DNA of 33,229 nt from an uncultured Lachnospiraceae bacterium (GTDB taxonomy: Bacteria > Bacillota > Clostridia > Lachnospirales > Lachnospiraceae): the NCBI GenBank assembly GCA_910587105.1, contig CAJUMB010000040.1, positions 1 through 33,229 on the forward strand, in the 5' to 3' direction. The position numbers and the translations under genes were made by a program. The notes below the pieces were generated by a model. It was not told the DNA's origin and ran no database searches. It saw only the letters and a list, made by a program, of their open reading frames with translations. Every line of letters starts with the position of its first letter. Positions within the stretch are counted from its first letter, which is position 1. Below are positions 24,992 through 32,495 of this stretch, piece after piece.

Positions 24992-25882
24992 CTATCTCTC
25001 CATCGCTTTCTTCACTTCATCGTAAGAAGGCATTCCGCCCTGTGCCCCGAATTTCTCGGTGGACAGCCCTGCGGCAGTGTTGGCAAATGCAAGGGCGTCT
25101 GCAATCTCTCTCCCTTCCATAACCGCCACGGCAAACGCCCCGTTTAAGGTATCCCCGGCGCCGGTAGTATCTACCACATTTGCTTTTCTCGCAGGTACAA
25201 GAATCACTTCCCCATCCTTCAGGCATGTGCTCACTCCCCGGGAGCCCTGGGTGATTACCAGCTTTTCCGGATATTTCTTCATCATTTCGTCAAAAGAAAG
25301 CTCTTTTCCAAATAAAATCACTGCCTCGTGCTCATTTGGGGTCAGATACGTTACTTTCTCAATAATTTCCTGCTTTACGGGTCTGGCCGGGCCTGGGTTC
25401 AGCACCGCCTTCACTCCATTTTCCGCACAGAGCTTTATCACATACTCAACGGTTTCCTGAGCGATCTCATGCTGAAGCAGGACAATCTCACACTCCAGAA
25501 GAGAATCTTTCACCTCATTCACGTAATCAATATCCACACAATCATTGGCACCTGCCACCACAATGATGGTATTATCATGGTCTCCAACCGTGATCATCGC
25601 CAGCCCTGTGGGTACTCCTGCAACTGTTTTGATACATTTCGTCTCAACGCCTGTGCCCTGAAGGTTCTTTACCAGGTCTGCTCCTGCAGCATCATCCCCC
25701 ACACATCCGAACATTTCCACCTCTGCCCCAAGCTTTGCTATTGCCACAGCCTGATTGGCTCCTTTTCCTCCAGGAATGTATTTCAGATCTTCCCCTTTGA
25801 GAGTCTCCCCTTTCAGGGGGATTCTCTCTGCTTTCACCGTCATATCCATGTTGATACTTCCGACTACTCCAATTTTTCCCAT
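24992..25882 (-). CDS. rbsK: Ribokinase
   Basis: This 296-residue PfkB-family kinase phosphorylates ribose to ribose 5-phosphate. It has the N-terminal sugar-binding SINMDMTV and GGKGANQAVAIAKLG motifs. The C-terminal ATP/anion-hole signature VDTTGAGDTLNGAFA contains the catalytic Asp. It is the first gene of the rbs operon, preceded by a well-formed promoter and GGAGGGG before the ATG. Deoxyribokinase or nucleoside kinase activity is the alternative, but the rbs context argues for ribose. Confidence 0.93.
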   Translation of the reverse strand: MGKIGVVGSINMDMTVKAERIPLKGETLKGEDLKYIPGGKGANQAVAIAKLGAEVEMFGCVGDDAAGADLVKNLQGTGVETKCIKTVAGVPTGLAMITVGDHDNTIIVVAGANDCVDIDYVNEVKDSLLECEIVLLQHEIAQETVEYVIKLCAENGVKAVLNPGPARPVKQEIIEKVTYLTPNEHEAVILFGKELSFDEMMKKYPEKLVITQGSRGVSTCLKDGEVILVPARKANVVDTTGAGDTLNGAFAVAVMEGREIADALAFANTAAGLSTEKFGAQGGMPSYDEVKKAMER

Positions 25883-25916
25883 GATTTTTCCCCTCCGTTT
25901 CCTGTTCTTTGATTAC

Positions 25917-25944
25917 ATTATAAACTTTTATATAAAATTTTCAA
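25917..25944 (-). promoter_or_regulatory. Predicted promoter of the rbs operon with palindrome in the spacer
   Basis: On the minus strand TTGAAA (25939-25944) and TATAAT (25917-25922) are 16 bases apart, 34 bases upstream of the rbsK start. A perfect 12-bp palindrome, TTTTATATAAAA (25926-25937), sits between them, a position where a repressor would block transcription. Confidence 0.6.
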
Positions 25945-26090
25945 TATTATTTTACATATTTTTTCTTAGAAATTTACGATTCGTTTATAATCTATAATTT
26001 ACTAACAATATTTTTATGCAGTATTCACATATATCTATTTGAATATTTATCTGCCCGGCCTCTTTTTTATTCCGCATTCTACATTTTTTA

Positions 26091-26108
26091 TATATAAAAT
26101 TTTATATA
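26091..26108. promoter_or_regulatory. 18-bp perfect palindrome, candidate distal RbsR operator
   Basis: TATATAAAATTTTATATA is self-complementary. It resembles the palindrome within the rbs promoter about 165 bases away. LacI-family repressors often use two sites, but these are entirely A/T and lack the central CG usual for the family, so the assignment is weak. Confidence 0.3.
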
Positions 26109-26228
26109 ATATTTTTGTTTTTAAGTGAAAATATAATTCCTCGCCAGCAGCCATCTTCCTTGACGCGCAGTGCACATCCCCCGGAGGGGTTTTATCGTAT
26201 AGGCGACGGAGTTTCCTATACGAAAAAA

Positions 26229-26256
26229 ATATCTACAGTAAAATTACTGCAGATAT
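26229..26256 (-). terminator. Terminator of rbsR
   Basis: On the minus strand ATATCTGCAGTA pairs with TACTGTAGATAT (one G-T) over a 4-base loop, followed by a run of T (26223-26229). It lies 44 bases after the rbsR stop. A second 9-bp inverted repeat (TCGTATAGG/CCTATACGA, 26195-26223) lies just beyond, without a T run. Confidence 0.7.
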
Positions 26257-26299
26257 TCCTGTATCATCTTTCCGATGCTGTCTTTCCAAATATTTCTTC

Positions 26300-27307
26300 T
26301 TAATTTTCTCTGATTTCCCTGACACTTCCCCTTTCCACAAAATCCGTACAGACCTGAATCCTCACCTTCACCCTGTTATCTTTATCAGCCATAGCCAGCA
26401 GTTCGCGGACTGCCCGGGCCCCCAGCTCCTGTTTATATACGTGCACGGTAGACAGCGGCGGATCAGAAACCATTCCATATGCCACATCGTCAAACCCAAT
26501 CACGGATATATCTCCGGGGACATCATAACCGCATTCTTTCATCGCCTGCATGCTTCCAATAGCGATCACATCATTATCCGCAAAAAATGCCGTGGGCACT
26601 TCTTTTATCCTGGCAAGATACTCTTTCATTTTCTGATACGCAGTCTCTATTCTGGTTCCGACCACTGCAATATATTCTGGCTCCACCGGATAACCATATT
26701 TGTTCATCACCTGATAATATCCCATTTCACGGGATCTGAAAGCCTGTATCCGGAACTCCCCACGCAGGTAACCGATTCTTTTATGGCCTTTTTGAACTAA
26801 ATATTCCACAGCTTTTGCAGCCGACTCTGTATCATTAATCAGCACACTGTCAAACCCATACGTATCACTGCGCCCGTCCAACAATATAATCCTGTTTTTG
26901 GCATCCGCATAAGGCTGGTAATCTTCCTCCAGCATTTCCGTGCCCAAAAGCACCACCCCGCTCTGCATATCCATCAAAATATCACCAAGCCGCTCCCTGT
27001 AATCCGGGTCATTCAAATCTATATAGCAGAACAGGGTTTCATATCCCATAAGTTTAGCCTGATGCTCCACCCCTTCAATCACGGCGGGATGAAAATAACT
27101 GTCATCAATAATCATCCCATTTCTGCGAAATATCACAAACCGGATCTTTGTAATCTCCTCCTCCACACGATATCCCATTTCCTCAGCAGTTTTTAATATG
27201 ATTTCAGCGGTCTTTTTATTCACTCCCTTTTTGTGGTTCAGCGCGTTGGACACTGTAGACATGGAAAATCCGGTTTTTTCACTGATTTTACGAATATTTA
27301 CTTTCAT
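26300..27307 (-). CDS. rbsR: LacI-family ribose operon repressor
   Basis: This 335-residue regulator has an N-terminal helix-turn-helix and hinge (KVNIRKISEKTGFSMSTVSNALN, residues 2-24). A sugar-binding core follows (RIGYLRGEF, FFADNDVIAIGSMQAMKECGYDVPGDISVIGFDD). It lies upstream of, and on the same strand as, rbsK, but ends in its own terminator. It very likely represses the rbs operon until ribose binds (inferred from family and position). The frame is open 57 codons upstream; the start at 27307 follows GAGAGGACAGAG and begins exactly at the DNA-binding domain. Confidence 0.85.
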   Translation of the reverse strand: MKVNIRKISEKTGFSMSTVSNALNHKKGVNKKTAEIILKTAEEMGYRVEEEITKIRFVIFRRNGMIIDDSYFHPAVIEGVEHQAKLMGYETLFCYIDLNDPDYRERLGDILMDMQSGVVLLGTEMLEEDYQPYADAKNRIILLDGRSDTYGFDSVLINDTESAAKAVEYLVQKGHKRIGYLRGEFRIQAFRSREMGYYQVMNKYGYPVEPEYIAVVGTRIETAYQKMKEYLARIKEVPTAFFADNDVIAIGSMQAMKECGYDVPGDISVIGFDDVAYGMVSDPPLSTVHVYKQELGARAVRELLAMADKDNRVKVRIQVCTDFVERGSVREIREN

Positions 27308-27494
27308 ATTTCTCTGTCCTCTCATAATCAAGTAAATATTACAACATATTCCAAAACTTTTAAAGAATAAAATTAAAATTTTTTTATAAATTTTTACCGC
27401 TGTCATTGAGCAGCGAATCCTGCAGAGTGGAATTCTCCGCCTGCGGCGGGTCTCTTTCACCACATATTTTATTTCCACCGCAGTGCGATAATTG

Positions 27495-27577
27495 TTTTTT
27501 ATCTTATGGGAAATCCGAAGGAATTTCTAGTAAGATAAAAAACCTTACTGATTTTCATTTTGAAAATCAGTAAGGTT
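27495..27577 (-). terminator. Two overlapping hairpins, terminator of hpf
   Basis: The stem nearest hpf is perfect: AACCTTACTGATTTTC (27541-27556) with GAAAATCAGTAAGGTT (27562-27577). Its minus-strand T tail starts at 27542. A second stem, TTTTTTATCTTA (27495-27506) with TAAGATAAAAAA (27531-27542), uses that same T tail as its arm. The two structures share two bases, so they may form one after the other. Confidence 0.75.
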
Positions 27578-27602
27578 CCCCCCTATACAACCTATCAGAA
27601 TA

Positions 27603-28130
27603 TCAGAAATCCGGCTCGATCAAACCATACGTATTCCCTTTTCTCTTATAAACCACATTCACCTGGTCGGTTTCTGCATTATGGAATACAAAGAAATTGT
27701 GGCCCAGCAATTCCATCTGCACACAGGCATCTTCTGGATACATGGGTTTGATGCCAAAACGCTTGGTACGGATAATTTTCACTTCTTCATCTTCATCGTA
27801 GTCTTTCTCGATAAATGCTTTTTGGAAATTACCCCCTTCCTGTTTCTTATCCACAATCTTATTCTTGTACTTTCTCAACTGACGCTCAATGACTTCTTCC
27901 ACCAGATCGATGGACACATACATGTCATTGCTGGTCTGTTCAGAACGGATAATATTTCCTTTCACTGGGATTGTAACCTCGATCTTCTGCCTTTCCTTTT
28001 CCACGCTCAAGGTTACGTGCACTTCCGTATTGGGAGTAAAATAACGTTCCAGCTTTCCAAGCTTGTCCTGAACTGCTGTCTTCAACCCTTCTGTTACATC
28101 AAGATTTTTTCCACTGATAATAAAACGCAT
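27603..28130 (-). CDS. hpf: Ribosome hibernation-promoting factor, long form
   Basis: This 175-residue protein binds the 30S subunit and joins two 70S ribosomes into inactive 100S dimers. The N-terminal RaiA/YfiA domain (MRFIISGKNLDVTEGLK to about residue 100) carries the beta-alpha-beta fold. After a charged linker (KDYDEDEEVKI), the C-terminal domain (RFGIKPMYPEDACVQMELLGHNFFVFHN to the end) is the dimerisation module of long-form HPF. The frame opens 12 codons earlier, but AAGGGGG is 9 bases before the ATG at 28130, where family proteins begin. A promoter-like extended -10 lies about 60 bases upstream, fitting independent expression on nutrient stress. Confidence 0.93.
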   Translation of the reverse strand: MRFIISGKNLDVTEGLKTAVQDKLGKLERYFTPNTEVHVTLSVEKERQKIEVTIPVKGNIIRSEQTSNDMYVSIDLVEEVIERQLRKYKNKIVDKKQEGGNFQKAFIEKDYDEDEEVKIIRTKRFGIKPMYPEDACVQMELLGHNFFVFHNAETDQVNVVYKRKGNTYGLIEPDF

Positions 28131-28187
28131 ATTTTCAGGCCCCCTTACATTTATTTTTGCAGCCATCCAGCTGCTTCTGATGAAACT

Positions 28188-28196
28188 ATTATAACA
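28188..28196 (-). promoter_or_regulatory. Extended -10 promoter element of hpf
   Basis: On the minus strand TGTTATAAT (TG, one base, then consensus TATAAT). No strong -35 is visible at 17 bases, which an extended -10 can compensate for. Confidence 0.45.
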
Positions 28197-28261
28197 CTCC
28201 TGGAAGAATTTTGCATCAATTTTTGGAAATTTCTGAAAAAAAATTTCAAATACCGTCCGGA

Positions 28262-29035
28262 TTAATCACAGTATTCCAATACTTTTTCAAATTCCAGCGT
28301 ACCGCCGAAAAGATCCAGTGCACTGCCCACTGTCACATCCAGACAGTTCTTTCCATACCGGCGCAGCCGCTCCAAATCCTCATAGCTTCCCACGCCTCCG
28401 GCATAGGTAACCGGGCGTCCCTTATACTCTGCAAGAATTCCCGCCAGCTCTTGGTCAATTCCCGCCGCTTTCCCCTCCATGTCCACTGCATGTACCAGGA
28501 ACTCTGCACAGTTTTCTCCCAGTTCTTTCAGCAGTCCCGCGTCCACTTTGATATTTGTAAATTTCTGCCACCGGTCTGTGACAATATAATAGTCCCCGTC
28601 CTTTTTCCGGCAGCTTAAATCCAGCACCAGATGCTCCCGTCCCACTTCCTTTGTGAGTTTTTCCAGATTTTTTTCATTCATATGGCCATCTTTAAATACA
28701 TAGGAAGTGACAATCACATGGCTGGCCCCTTTCTCCAAATATTCCTGTGCATTATCTGCACAGATACCGCCGCCTGCCTGCAGTCCTTTGGGATATGCCG
28801 CCAGTGCAGCCATTACCTGTGCCCGGGAAACCTCATAATACTGGGAGCCTTTTGGATTCAGCATAATCACATGCCCCCCCTGCAGACCCTTTTTCCTATA
28901 CAATTCTGCAAAAAAAGCCGCATCCTGCTCTGCCACATAATTTTCCACCGCCTGACTGTCCTGGTCTTTCAAGCTGCTTCCCACAATCTGTTTCACCCTG
29001 CCGTTATGTATATCAATACATGGACGAATCCTCAT
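28262..29035 (-). CDS. hisA: ProFAR isomerase, eukaryote-type HisA
   Basis: This 257-residue TIM barrel performs the fourth step of histidine synthesis, an Amadori rearrangement of ProFAR to PRFAR in the cytoplasm. It begins MRIRPCIDIHNGRVKQIVGSS and has LQAGGGICADNAQEYLEKGASHVIVTSYVF in the first phosphate-binding half. VDMEGKAAGID and VTYAGGVGSYEDLERL lie in the second half. These blocks match the HIS6 form of yeast and plants rather than the usual bacterial HisA (which starts MIIPAIDL). Some Clostridia are known to carry this form. GGGGAGG is 7 bases before the ATG. No other his gene is present in the window. Confidence 0.85.
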   Translation of the reverse strand: MRIRPCIDIHNGRVKQIVGSSLKDQDSQAVENYVAEQDAAFFAELYRKKGLQGGHVIMLNPKGSQYYEVSRAQVMAALAAYPKGLQAGGGICADNAQEYLEKGASHVIVTSYVFKDGHMNEKNLEKLTKEVGREHLVLDLSCRKKDGDYYIVTDRWQKFTNIKVDAGLLKELGENCAEFLVHAVDMEGKAAGIDQELAGILAEYKGRPVTYAGGVGSYEDLERLRRYGKNCLDVTVGSALDLFGGTLEFEKVLEYCD

Positions 29036-29091
29036 TCTCTATCCTCCCCTTTCTCCTGATGTACTCTCGGAATCTCTCTTTCTGCCTGCTC

Positions 29092-29125
29092 AAAAAGGAT
29101 GGGACGCAATACCGCCCCACCCTTT
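29092..29125 (-). terminator. Hairpin terminator after the acidic lipoprotein gene
   Basis: On the minus strand AAAAGGGTGGGGCG pairs with CGTCCCATCCTTTT (some G-T pairs) around a short loop, followed by T residues. It also has T-rich sequence on the plus side, so it could work both ways. Confidence 0.65.
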
Positions 29126-29194
29126 TACTTTTACTGCATATTCTCAGAAAACCTCTGCACCCAGATGCAGCAAACTTTCCAAAAGCACTCTTTC

Positions 29195-29629
29195 CTACTC
29201 ATTACCTTCTGTTACACTGTTATTATTGCGGCCTTCTTTTGTATCTGCTCCATTATCATCAGCCGTATCGTCTGTGGCATCATCCAGAGCATCGTCTACA
29301 TCATCCCCCAGATCTTCCACGCCTTCGCCGATATCATCCACCACTGAGCCGTCAGTTCCCGCACCGTTATTATCTGTATTATCGTCATCTCCGGCAGTTC
29401 CGGAACCATTGGCATCGTTGCCGTCAGTCTCGGACTTTCTGTCGTTGGCATTGTCCGGATCTCCGTCATCCCGGTTGGTGTCCCCGGCATCATCATCCGC
29501 CGCATTCTGCTCCGTCTGATCTTTCGCACCATTGTTGTCATTGGCGTTATCCTTATTTGACCCGCAGGCAGTAGCCATGCACAACACGAGAGTGGCAATT
29601 CCACACAACATCAATTTCTTCATTTTCAT
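29195..29629 (-). CDS. Small, extremely acidic Asp/Asn-rich lipoprotein
   Basis: This 144-residue protein has a lipoprotein signal peptide (KKLMLCGIATLVLCMATACG, modified Cys near residue 22). After it almost the whole chain is low-complexity Asp, Asn, Gly, Thr and Ala. A short region of periodic character (DDIGEGVEDLGDDVDDALDD) could form an amphipathic helix. It should be anchored on the outside of the membrane and be highly negatively charged. I do not recognise a family function. Similar Asp-rich lipoproteins with a GVEDLGDDV-like segment occur in Clostridia (recalled, not checked). AAAGGAG lies 8 bases before the ATG. It sits between dapB and hisA on the same strand but with its own terminator. 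Confidence 0.7.
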   Translation of the reverse strand: MKMKKLMLCGIATLVLCMATACGSNKDNANDNNGAKDQTEQNAADDDAGDTNRDDGDPDNANDRKSETDGNDANGSGTAGDDDNTDNNGAGTDGSVVDDIGEGVEDLGDDVDDALDDATDDTADDNGADTKEGRNNNSVTEGNE

Positions 29630-29711
29630 GTTTCATTCTCCTTTTCCTTCGAAATCATGTTTATAATATCTTCCTAATTGGAGAATTTTATACATGAAAA
29701 ATGTAAATATT

Positions 29712-30470
29712 TTACCCGTCAATCACATCGCTCATATGATAATATCCGGTTTTCTTTCCAGCCATAAATTTGGCCGCTTCCACTGCACCTTTTCCAAACA
29801 CAGCCTTGGAATATGCCGTATGGCTGAACGTGACCACCTCGTCCGGTCCTGCGAAAATCACGTCATGCTCTCCCACAATGGTTCCGCCGCGGACAGCCGA
29901 CAGACCGATTTCTTTCCCATCTCTGGCTTCCAGTTTCTGACTTCTGTCGTATACATAGTGATAGGCATTGCCCATGGCATCATTGAGACTGTCTGCCAGA
30001 GCCAGAGCCGTTCCACTGGGTGCGTCCTTTTTCAAACGGTGGTGTTTTTCCACCACTTCCATATCAAATCCGGCCCCTGCCAGAACTTTTGCCGCATCCT
30101 GAATTAATTTTAACAGGGTATTGATCCCCAGAGACATATTTGCAGACTTTAAAACAGCAGTCTTCTTGCTTGCCTCCTCTATCTGCACCAGCTGCTGCTC
30201 GCTTAACCCGGTACTGCACAAAACCACTGGCAGCTGATGTTCGATACAATAGTCCAGCAGACCGTCCAGGGCATCTGGCGCTGAAAAATCAATGACCACG
30301 TCCGCTTCCACATCACACTGGCCAATCTCGTTAAATACCGGGTATCCATTATCCTGGTTATTGATCCTGTCTGCCCCGGCCACAATCACTGCATCCCCGT
30401 CGTCTTTTACCAGCCCGCTGATCACCTGGCCCATGTGTCCGTTGCACCCGTTCATTATGATTCTTGTCAT
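29712..30470 (-). CDS. dapB: 4-hydroxy-tetrahydrodipicolinate reductase
   Basis: This 252-residue enzyme of lysine/diaminopimelate synthesis reduces the DapA product with NAD(P)H. The N-terminal nucleotide-binding loop reads NGCNGHMGQVI (family form GxxGxMG). The catalytic/substrate signature is EVVEKHHRLKKDAPSGTAL, with the conserved His-His and Lys. The length is normal. GGGAGAG precedes the ATG by 5 bases. It lies about 260 bases downstream of dapA on the same strand, and the gap is largely filled by a 166-bp inverted-repeat element, so cotranscription from the dapA riboswitch promoter is likely but may be affected. Confidence 0.95.
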   Translation of the reverse strand: MTRIIMNGCNGHMGQVISGLVKDDGDAVIVAGADRINNQDNGYPVFNEIGQCDVEADVVIDFSAPDALDGLLDYCIEHQLPVVLCSTGLSEQQLVQIEEASKKTAVLKSANMSLGINTLLKLIQDAAKVLAGAGFDMEVVEKHHRLKKDAPSGTALALADSLNDAMGNAYHYVYDRSQKLEARDGKEIGLSAVRGGTIVGEHDVIFAGPDEVVTFSHTAYSKAVFGKGAVEAAKFMAGKKTGYYHMSDVIDG

Positions 30471-30569
30471 CTTTTCTCTCCCGTATGTTATTCAGGTTGT
30501 TAAGACTCTGTCGGAAAATAACTGACACAATATCCTGCGCAATCTATATCAGCTATTTACATACAATTC

Positions 30570-30735
30570 CTAGAGCGTGTTTGAAAATTGCTTTATGTCA
30601 ACCGTGCGTCACAGTTTGTGGGAGATTTGCTCCGCATGAGGACGCTGTAGCGGGCTACAGCAACCGAATAAGGAGCAAATCTGCCGCAAAGTGGGGCGTG
30701 CGGGTGGCGTGAATGAATTTTCAAACACGCTCTAG
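30570..30735. repeat. Complete 166-bp inverted-repeat element (MITE-like) between dapA and dapB
   Basis: The ends are a perfect 20-bp inverted repeat: CTAGAGCGTGTTTGAAAATT at 30570-30589 and its exact reverse complement at 30716-30735. Inside lie a second stem (AGATTTGCTCC 30623-30633 with GGAGCAAATCT 30672-30682) and a third (GCTGTAGC 30644-30651 with GCTACAGC 30654-30661). The whole element can fold as one long interrupted hairpin. It has no coding capacity of its own. The outer CTAG overlaps the dapA stop codon (TAG, 30732-30734 on the minus strand). Related pieces are at 291-352, 11871 and 33176. Confidence 0.85.
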
Positions 30736-31622
30736 GCAAGAGGAATGCCAAACTCCTTCATGGCCTTTGCCAGTCTCTCCTGATTTGCCGGTTCCATATC
30801 TGTCAATGGCGCACGGAGGGAACCCACTTCCATTCCCATCAGATTCAGCGCTGCTTTCGCCGGAATGGGGTTCACTTCGCAGAACAGAGCATTAATAAGC
30901 GGCAGTGCGTCCAGCTGTATCTTCCTGCTGCCTTCTACATCTCCGTCCAGGAATTTCTGCACCATATCGTGGGTCTGCTGAGGAGCCACATTGGACAGCA
31001 CGGAGATCACGCCTTTGCCGCCCAGGGCCATGAGAGGCACCACCTGGTCATCATTTCCAGAATACAAATCAATACATCCCTCTGCCAGAGCCATCAGCTC
31101 TGCCACCTGCGAAATATTTCCGCTGGCCTCTTTGATTCCCACAATATTGGGCACATTTTTCGCCAAAGCCACAGCAGTCCCTGGAAGAATGTTGCATCCC
31201 GTCCTGCTGGGCACATTATAAAGGATAATCGGTGCTGAGACAGCAGATGCAATCCTTGTGTAGTGGGCAATCAGACCATTCTGTGTGGCTTTATTATAGT
31301 ATGGAGTCACCAGGAGCAGTCCATCCGCCCCATCTTTTTGAGCTTCCCGGGACAAATCAATGGCTGTCTGCGTGCAGTTGGAACCAGTCCCTGCAATGAC
31401 CGGAATTCTTTTTTTAACTTTTTCCACAGTAAACCGTATGGCTTCTGAATGTTCTTCTATAGTCAGTGTGGATGATTCCCCTGTGGTCCCACAGATGATA
31501 ATGGCATCTGAGCCGTTCTTAATCTGGAATTCCAGAAGTTCCTCCAGTTTATCATAATTTACTTCCCCGTTTGACAGCATAGGTGTGACAATCGCCACGC
31601 CAGCCCCTGTAAAAATAGCCAT
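30732..31622 (-). CDS. dapA: 4-hydroxy-tetrahydrodipicolinate synthase
   Basis: This 296-residue enzyme catalyses the first committed step of lysine/diaminopimelate synthesis, condensing pyruvate with aspartate semialdehyde. It has the TIM-barrel motifs IICGTTGESSTLTIEEH and LLVTPYYNKATQNGL. LYNVPSRTG contains the catalytic Tyr and Arg, and IVGIKEASG the Schiff-base Lys. The frame is open for 53 more codons, but those lie in the riboswitch. GAGGAGG 8 bases before the ATG at 31622 sets the start. It is controlled by the upstream lysine riboswitch and followed by dapB. The stop codon is supplied by the end of the repeat element. Confidence 0.96.
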   Translation of the reverse strand: MAIFTGAGVAIVTPMLSNGEVNYDKLEELLEFQIKNGSDAIIICGTTGESSTLTIEEHSEAIRFTVEKVKKRIPVIAGTGSNCTQTAIDLSREAQKDGADGLLLVTPYYNKATQNGLIAHYTRIASAVSAPIILYNVPSRTGCNILPGTAVALAKNVPNIVGIKEASGNISQVAELMALAEGCIDLYSGNDDQVVPLMALGGKGVISVLSNVAPQQTHDMVQKFLDGDVEGSRKIQLDALPLINALFCEVNPIPAKAALNLMGMEVGSLRAPLTDMEPANQERLAKAMKEFGIPLA

Positions 31623-31664
31623 TGCTTTTTCCTCCTCATCTTTTCTAATCAAACTTAAACAAAC

Positions 31665-31689
31665 AAAAAAAGGCAAACGGAAGTTCACC
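31665..31689 (-). terminator. Riboswitch expression platform: attenuator before dapA
   Basis: On the minus strand GGTGAAC pairs with GTTTGCC (two G-T pairs) over TTCC, followed by seven T residues (31665-31671). It sits between the lysine aptamer and the dapA ribosome-binding site, so it should form when lysine is bound and stop transcription. Confidence 0.65.
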
Positions 31690-31721
31690 TCTAAAGAACA
31701 CAATTCACCAAAATATTCCCT

Positions 31722-31897
31722 AGATAGCTCCCCATCCTGATGTGTCCCCCTCAAGATGACAGTCATATGGTTCTTCACCATATGCCCAAAAACATAACGT
31801 CAGGCGCCATATCTTTTCGGCGTCTTCCCCTTTCCTCTGCTTTCTTCTGTACCTGTAACATCCGGCAGCCTACTGATGAAAAACGCAACCTCTATCT
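31722..31897 (-). promoter_or_regulatory. Lysine riboswitch (L-box)
   Basis: Conserved L-box blocks appear in order on the minus strand. They are AGATAGAGGTTGCG with following ATCAGTA (31874-31897), GGGGAAGACGCCGAA (near 31818-31834), GACTGTCATC (near 31754-31764), and GGGGAGCTATCT (31722-31733) closing helix P1 with AGATAG. Helix P1 (AGATAG/CTATCT) is perfect. The aptamer binds lysine in the nascent mRNA and represses dapA, and probably dapB, by way of the downstream attenuator. Confidence 0.9.
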
Positions 31898-32006
31898 TCT
31901 TTTTCAAAATTTTATGATTACTATAGCATGAAAAGACTTCTCTGTCAACGGGAAATGTGGCTGTGGCCAGCACAGCCATTCTCCAAAAAGATTATGGAAA
32001 GTCATA

Positions 32007-32495
32007 TCATTTTGCCATCTCTGATAATGTGCTGCCGGCAACTCGATACAGCGTCCATTCAGACATAGGCTCTGCACCCAGCGACAGATAAAATTCAATG
32101 CTGGGCTTATTCCAGTTAAGGCAGCTCCACTCCAGCCGGCCGCATCCCCTCTCAACCGCAATAGAGGCCAGCTTTCTGAGAATTGCCTTTCCGCACCCTC
32201 TCCCTCGATATTCCGGCTTCACAAACAGATCTTCTAAGTAAATACCAGCTCTCCCCAGAAATGTAGAAAAGTTATGAAAGAAAAGGGCAAACCCTGCCTC
32301 CCTGCCCTCCATAACTGCAAAAATAACCTCAGCCTTCTGTTTATCAAAAATCCATTCCTCCAGCGTTTTTTCATCAGCAGTAACTTCATCTGACATCTTT
32401 TCATAGTCAGCAAGCTCTTTGATAAATTGCAGGATTAAAGAAGTATCTCTCCTTTTTGCATATCTAAAAGTAATTTCTTCATTCATTGCACTCAC
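32007..32495 (-). CDS. GNAT acetyltransferase, spermidine/spermine (SSAT)-like
   Basis: This 162-residue acetyl-CoA-dependent N-acetyltransferase closely follows the SSAT/thialysine-acetyltransferase pattern. The region GFALFFHNFSTFLGRAGIYLEDLFV precedes the acetyl-CoA loop (KPEYRGRGCGKAILRKLA), and GCGRLEWSCLNWNKPSIEFYLSLGA follows. Polyamine or diamine acetylation is likely (from family). The start is a GTG at 32495: AAAGGAG lies exactly 7 bases upstream. The ATG three codons later and those 40 codons earlier have no site. It is an isolated gene next to mobile-element debris. Confidence 0.82.
   Translation of the reverse strand: MSAMNEEITFRYAKRRDTSLILQFIKELADYEKMSDEVTADEKTLEEWIFDKQKAEVIFAVMEGREAGFALFFHNFSTFLGRAGIYLEDLFVKPEYRGRGCGKAILRKLASIAVERGCGRLEWSCLNWNKPSIEFYLSLGAEPMSEWTLYRVAGSTLSEMAK

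Noticed and set aside
29226..29519. Repetitive-looking sequence considered as a tandem repeat or CRISPR array
   Set aside because: The repetition comes from Asp/Asn codons of the acidic lipoprotein; there are no uniform repeats with spacers.
31623..31781. N-terminal extension of DapA by 53 codons
   Set aside because: This open frame lies over the lysine riboswitch and its attenuator, the residues do not belong to DapA, and a strong ribosome-binding site marks the start at 31622.
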